From positions 1 through 6,681 of the forward strand of contig JAAHHL010000393.1 in assembly GCA_010672185.1 (NCBI GenBank): DNA of 6,681 nucleotides. Reading direction: 5' to 3'. Both the position numbers and the translations under genes were made by a program. Every line of letters starts with the position of its first letter. Within the stretch, counting starts at the first letter, position 1. Of the stretch, positions 4,793-6,681 are shown piece by piece. The stretch comes from Caldora sp. SIO3E6 (GTDB lineage: Bacteria > Cyanobacteriota > Cyanobacteriia > Cyanobacteriales > Coleofasciculaceae). The notes beneath the pieces were generated by a model that was not told the DNA's origin, did not search any database, and saw nothing but the letters and a program-made list of their open reading frames with translations.

Positions 4793-5929
4793 ATGGCAGC
4801 TAAACACGTATTCGTTTTTCTAGAGCTTTTTGAGCGTGAAGGGGGTATTCAGTCTTATATTAAAGACGTTTTGCAGGCTTATCAGTCCCTAGCACTTGAG
4901 TCTGGTAGTAGTGCAGAGGTGTTTTTACTCCGGGATAGTCCGGAATGCGACAATTCCTTGGCAGCTTACCCTCTGAAATTTCATTACCTGAAAACCCCAA
5001 ATCAGATGCTGGGGCGTTTGAAAATGGTACTAGCATTAGGGCGCTGTTTCTGGCAACAACCTCCGAGTCATGTTTTTTGCGGCCATATTAAACTAGCTTT
5101 ACTGATTATGGTACTCTGTAAACTCAGAGGTATTCCCTACACGGTTTTAACCTATGGTAAAGAAGTCTGGAGTCCTTTACCCAAGCTAGAACGGCTAGCT
5201 CTTACTTCAGCAACAGGAATTTGGACAATCAGCCGCTACAGTCGCGATCGCCTTTGTGTTGCTAATGACCTAGACCCCAATAAGGTGAGGATGTTACCCT
5301 GTGTTGTGGATGGGCAAGCTTTCACTCCTGGCCCAAAGTCACCAGAACTAATGGTAAAATACGGCTTAGCCAATGCTAAAGTGCTGATGACCGTAGCGCG
5401 GTTATGGTCTGGGGATATTTATAAAGGAGTAGATGTTACCATTCGGGCAATCCCTGCGATCGCTAAAGTTATCCCCAATGTTAAATACTTAGTCATTGGT
5501 CGTGGTGACGATCAACCGAGACTAGCTCAATTAGCTCAAGATTTAGATATTGCTGAGAGAGTCATCTTTGCTGGTTTTGTGCCTACACCTGAGTTAGTAG
5601 AACATTACCGCCTTGCTGATGCCTACATTATGCCTTCCCAAGAAGGTTTTGGTATTGTTTACCTAGAGGCAATGGCTTGTGGTAAGCCGGTGTTGGCTGG
5701 TGATGCGGATGGGTCTGCTGATCCCTTACAGGATGGGCGTCTCGGCTGGCAAGTTCCCCATCGAGACCCCGTAGCTGTTGCCTGTGCTTGCATTGAAATT
5801 CTTCAAGGTGGAGAGCAACGCTGTGATGGTGTATGGCTGCGAGAGCAGTGTCTTGCTTCCTTTAGTAAAGATGCTCTTACCCAAAGATTAAAACAGCTTG
5901 TGGAAGAAACTGTTACCATTACCAACTAG
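4793..5929 (+). CDS. Family 4 glycosyltransferase (GT-B fold)
   Basis: The 378-residue length is usual for a GT4 enzyme, which transfers a sugar from a nucleotide-sugar donor to a growing polysaccharide or lipid-linked acceptor at the cytoplasmic face of the membrane. The N-terminal Rossmann half starts with a beta-strand (HVFVFLELF) and the acceptor-side glycine loop EGGIQ (16-20). The C-terminal half has VARLWSGDIYKGVD (201-214, with Arg203 and Lys211 as likely donor-phosphate contacts), YLVIGRGDD (232-240), and the E-x7-E signature EGFGIVYLEAMACGKPV (Glu284, Glu292). The sugar and acceptor cannot be told. Upstream in frame, a TAA at 4658-4660 is followed by no ATG, GTG or TTG until 4793, so this start is the only usual one. 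There is no Shine-Dalgarno because the heptamer array reaches to the start codon. All expected motifs are intact. Confidence 0.93.
   Translation: MAAKHVFVFLELFEREGGIQSYIKDVLQAYQSLALESGSSAEVFLLRDSPECDNSLAAYPLKFHYLKTPNQMLGRLKMVLALGRCFWQQPPSHVFCGHIKLALLIMVLCKLRGIPYTVLTYGKEVWSPLPKLERLALTSATGIWTISRYSRDRLCVANDLDPNKVRMLPCVVDGQAFTPGPKSPELMVKYGLANAKVLMTVARLWSGDIYKGVDVTIRAIPAIAKVIPNVKYLVIGRGDDQPRLAQLAQDLDIAERVIFAGFVPTPELVEHYRLADAYIMPSQEGFGIVYLEAMACGKPVLAGDADGSADPLQDGRLGWQVPHRDPVAVACACIEILQGGEQRCDGVWLREQCLASFSKDALTQRLKQLVEETVTITN
5244..5251. repeat. HIP1 octamer GCGATCGC
   Basis: A perfect HIP1 copy in the glycosyltransferase gene, at the SRDRL codons. Confidence 0.9.
5456..5463. repeat. HIP1 octamer GCGATCGC
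   Basis: A perfect HIP1 copy in the glycosyltransferase gene, read within PAIAK. Confidence 0.9.
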
Positions 5930-5934
5930 TGGGA

Positions 5935-5956
5935 GGCAGGAGGGAAGAAAACTTGT
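5935..5956. repeat. Second copy of the post-stop repeat module (GGCAGGA plus 15-bp word)
   Basis: One GGCAGGA unit (5935-5941), 5 bp after the glycosyltransferase stop, is followed by GGGAAGAAAACTTGT (5942-5956). This matches 4559-4580 at 21 of 22 positions; the single change is A for G at 5951. The similarity stops right after this block. Confidence 0.85.
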
Positions 5957-6005
5957 AAGGGGCTCCCAATTTAATTTTCTGCTACTATCTTTTATAGTGG
6001 GATGC

Positions 6006-6047
6006 TTCCCAATTCCCAATTCCCCATTCCCCATTCCCCATTCTCAA
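6006..6047. repeat. Six TTCCCAA-type heptamers flush with the Uma2 ATG
   Basis: Six consecutive 7-bp units are read: TTCCCAA twice, TTCCCCA three times, then TTCTCAA, ending exactly at the base before ATG at 6048. This is the same family as the 13-copy array before the glycosyltransferase but more diverged. It again leaves no room for a Shine-Dalgarno sequence. Confidence 0.92.
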
Positions 6048-6677
6048 ATGCAACTTATTAAACAGCAATACTACTCGACCGAGGAATATTTAGCATTAGA
6101 GGAGGAAGCTGATTACAAAAGCGAATACATTGACGGTGAAATCTTTCCTATGGCAGGTGGCTCTACTAATCACAACCAAATAGCACTCAACTTCAGCACA
6201 GAACTAAATTTTGCCTTCAAAAAACTTGACTATCGAGTATTTATGAGTGATGTGCGTTTGTGGATACCCCAGTGGCGCATCTATACCTATCCCGATGTGA
6301 TGATAGTGGCTGGAGAACCGGAATATCACAATAACCGCACCGATACGATTACCAATCCTAAGATAATTATAGAAGTGTTGTCACCATCAACTAAAGGATA
6401 CGACCGTAGCAAAAAGTTTGAAAAATACCGCACAATTCCTACCTTTGAAGAATACTTGTTAATTGACCAAAAAAGGATTTATATTGAACATTTTTCCAAG
6501 ATGGATCATAAGAGCTGGTCGTTTCGTGACTATCATGAATCTGAACAGGGTGTTACACCAAACATAGAGCCAAAGGCAATCTCCCTCTCTTCTGTATCCT
6601 TGGAAATTTCTTTGGCAGATATCTATAACAAGGTTGACTTTGAAGAATTAGACTCAGAAGCTATACCAGAAAGGTGA
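6048..6677 (+). CDS. Uma2-family endonuclease-like protein (DUF820, PD-(D/E)XK fold)
   Basis: The 209-residue length fits the Uma2/DUF820 family (PF05685), which is very numerous in cyanobacteria and related by fold to restriction-type nucleases; its substrate is not settled. Visible family features are the opening YYSTEEYLALEEEADYKSEY (9-28), then IDGEIFPMAGGSTNHNQI (28-45), YPDVMIV (81-87, Asp83), IIIEVLSPST (106-115, Glu109), a downstream Asp119 and Lys123, and FEEYLLID (133-140). Asp83, Glu109 and Lys123 are the likely catalytic set. The frame is open back to an ATG at 5898 inside the glycosyltransferase gene, but those 50 extra residues come from overlapping coding sequence and heptamer repeats. 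The start at 6048 gives the usual family N-terminus. The gene is intact and ends 4 bp before the window edge. Confidence 0.9.
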   Translation: MQLIKQQYYSTEEYLALEEEADYKSEYIDGEIFPMAGGSTNHNQIALNFSTELNFAFKKLDYRVFMSDVRLWIPQWRIYTYPDVMIVAGEPEYHNNRTDTITNPKIIIEVLSPSTKGYDRSKKFEKYRTIPTFEEYLLIDQKRIYIEHFSKMDHKSWSFRDYHESEQGVTPNIEPKAISLSSVSLEISLADIYNKVDFEELDSEAIPER

Positions 6678-6681
6678 ATGC

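Noticed and set aside
4484..4807. Minus-strand open frame of 107 codons with a GIGNWEL repeat
   Set aside because: This is the reverse translation of the same heptamer arrays, with no independent coding signal.
4515..4823. Open frame of 102 codons on the plus strand
   Set aside because: It is made mostly of translated GGCAGGA and TTCCCAA heptamers (QEAGGRR and IPNSQFP periodicities) and overlaps the glycosyltransferase start; the 7-bp unit stays open in this frame by its base content.
5898..6047. Upstream extension of the Uma2 gene to ATG 5898
   Set aside because: The added residues come from the end of the glycosyltransferase gene and from heptamer repeats; the Uma2 family N-terminus begins at 6048.

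Overview
The window looks like chromosomal DNA from a filamentous cyanobacterium, possibly of the Moorena/Lyngbya type. The signs are four copies of the octamer GCGATCGC (HIP1; 311, 1421, 5244, 5456), many short tandem heptanucleotide repeats of the STRR type, two hairpin-forming inverted-repeat elements, a secreted TPR protein of the kind that usually carries a C-terminal CHAT domain, and a Uma2-family nuclease. The genus is an inference. No rRNA, tRNA, transposase gene or CRISPR array was seen.

Layout. Positions 1-1644 (minus strand) hold the first 548 residues of an exported TPR protein that runs off the left edge. Its reading frame contains 11 perfect copies of a 9-bp repeat encoding Gly-Ala-Glu, placed where the TPR part would normally join CHAT. 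Positions 1645-2246 are non-coding and contain two inverted-repeat elements (1648-1785 and 1964-2069). Positions 2247-3686 (plus) are a tight two-gene operon of unknown function: a membrane-anchored, helix-rich protein and a small soluble coiled-coil protein. Positions 3687-3912 are non-coding with a fragment of the first inverted-repeat family, an 18-bp duplication and a G/C hairpin. Then on the plus strand come a DUF457/YdjM-type membrane protein (3913-4515), a family 4 glycosyltransferase (4793-5929) and a Uma2 endonuclease-like protein (6048-6677).

The most striking pattern is in the gaps flanking the glycosyltransferase gene. Each gap begins just after a stop codon with GGCAGGA heptamers, continues with the same 15-bp word (one mismatch), and ends with TTCCCAA-type heptamers that run up to the next ATG (13 copies before the glycosyltransferase, 6 before Uma2). 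The repeats therefore occupy the positions where a Shine-Dalgarno sequence would lie. Intergenic repeats have a 7-bp unit. Those inside the TPR gene keep the frame, either with a 9-bp unit or as exactly three 7-bp units.

The genes do not form a recognisable pathway. The glycosyltransferase probably works in cell-surface polysaccharide synthesis, the TPR protein in the periplasm or at the cell surface, and the 2247-3686 pair is the only candidate for an undescribed functional unit. No clear defence or biosynthetic system can be demonstrated from this window alone.
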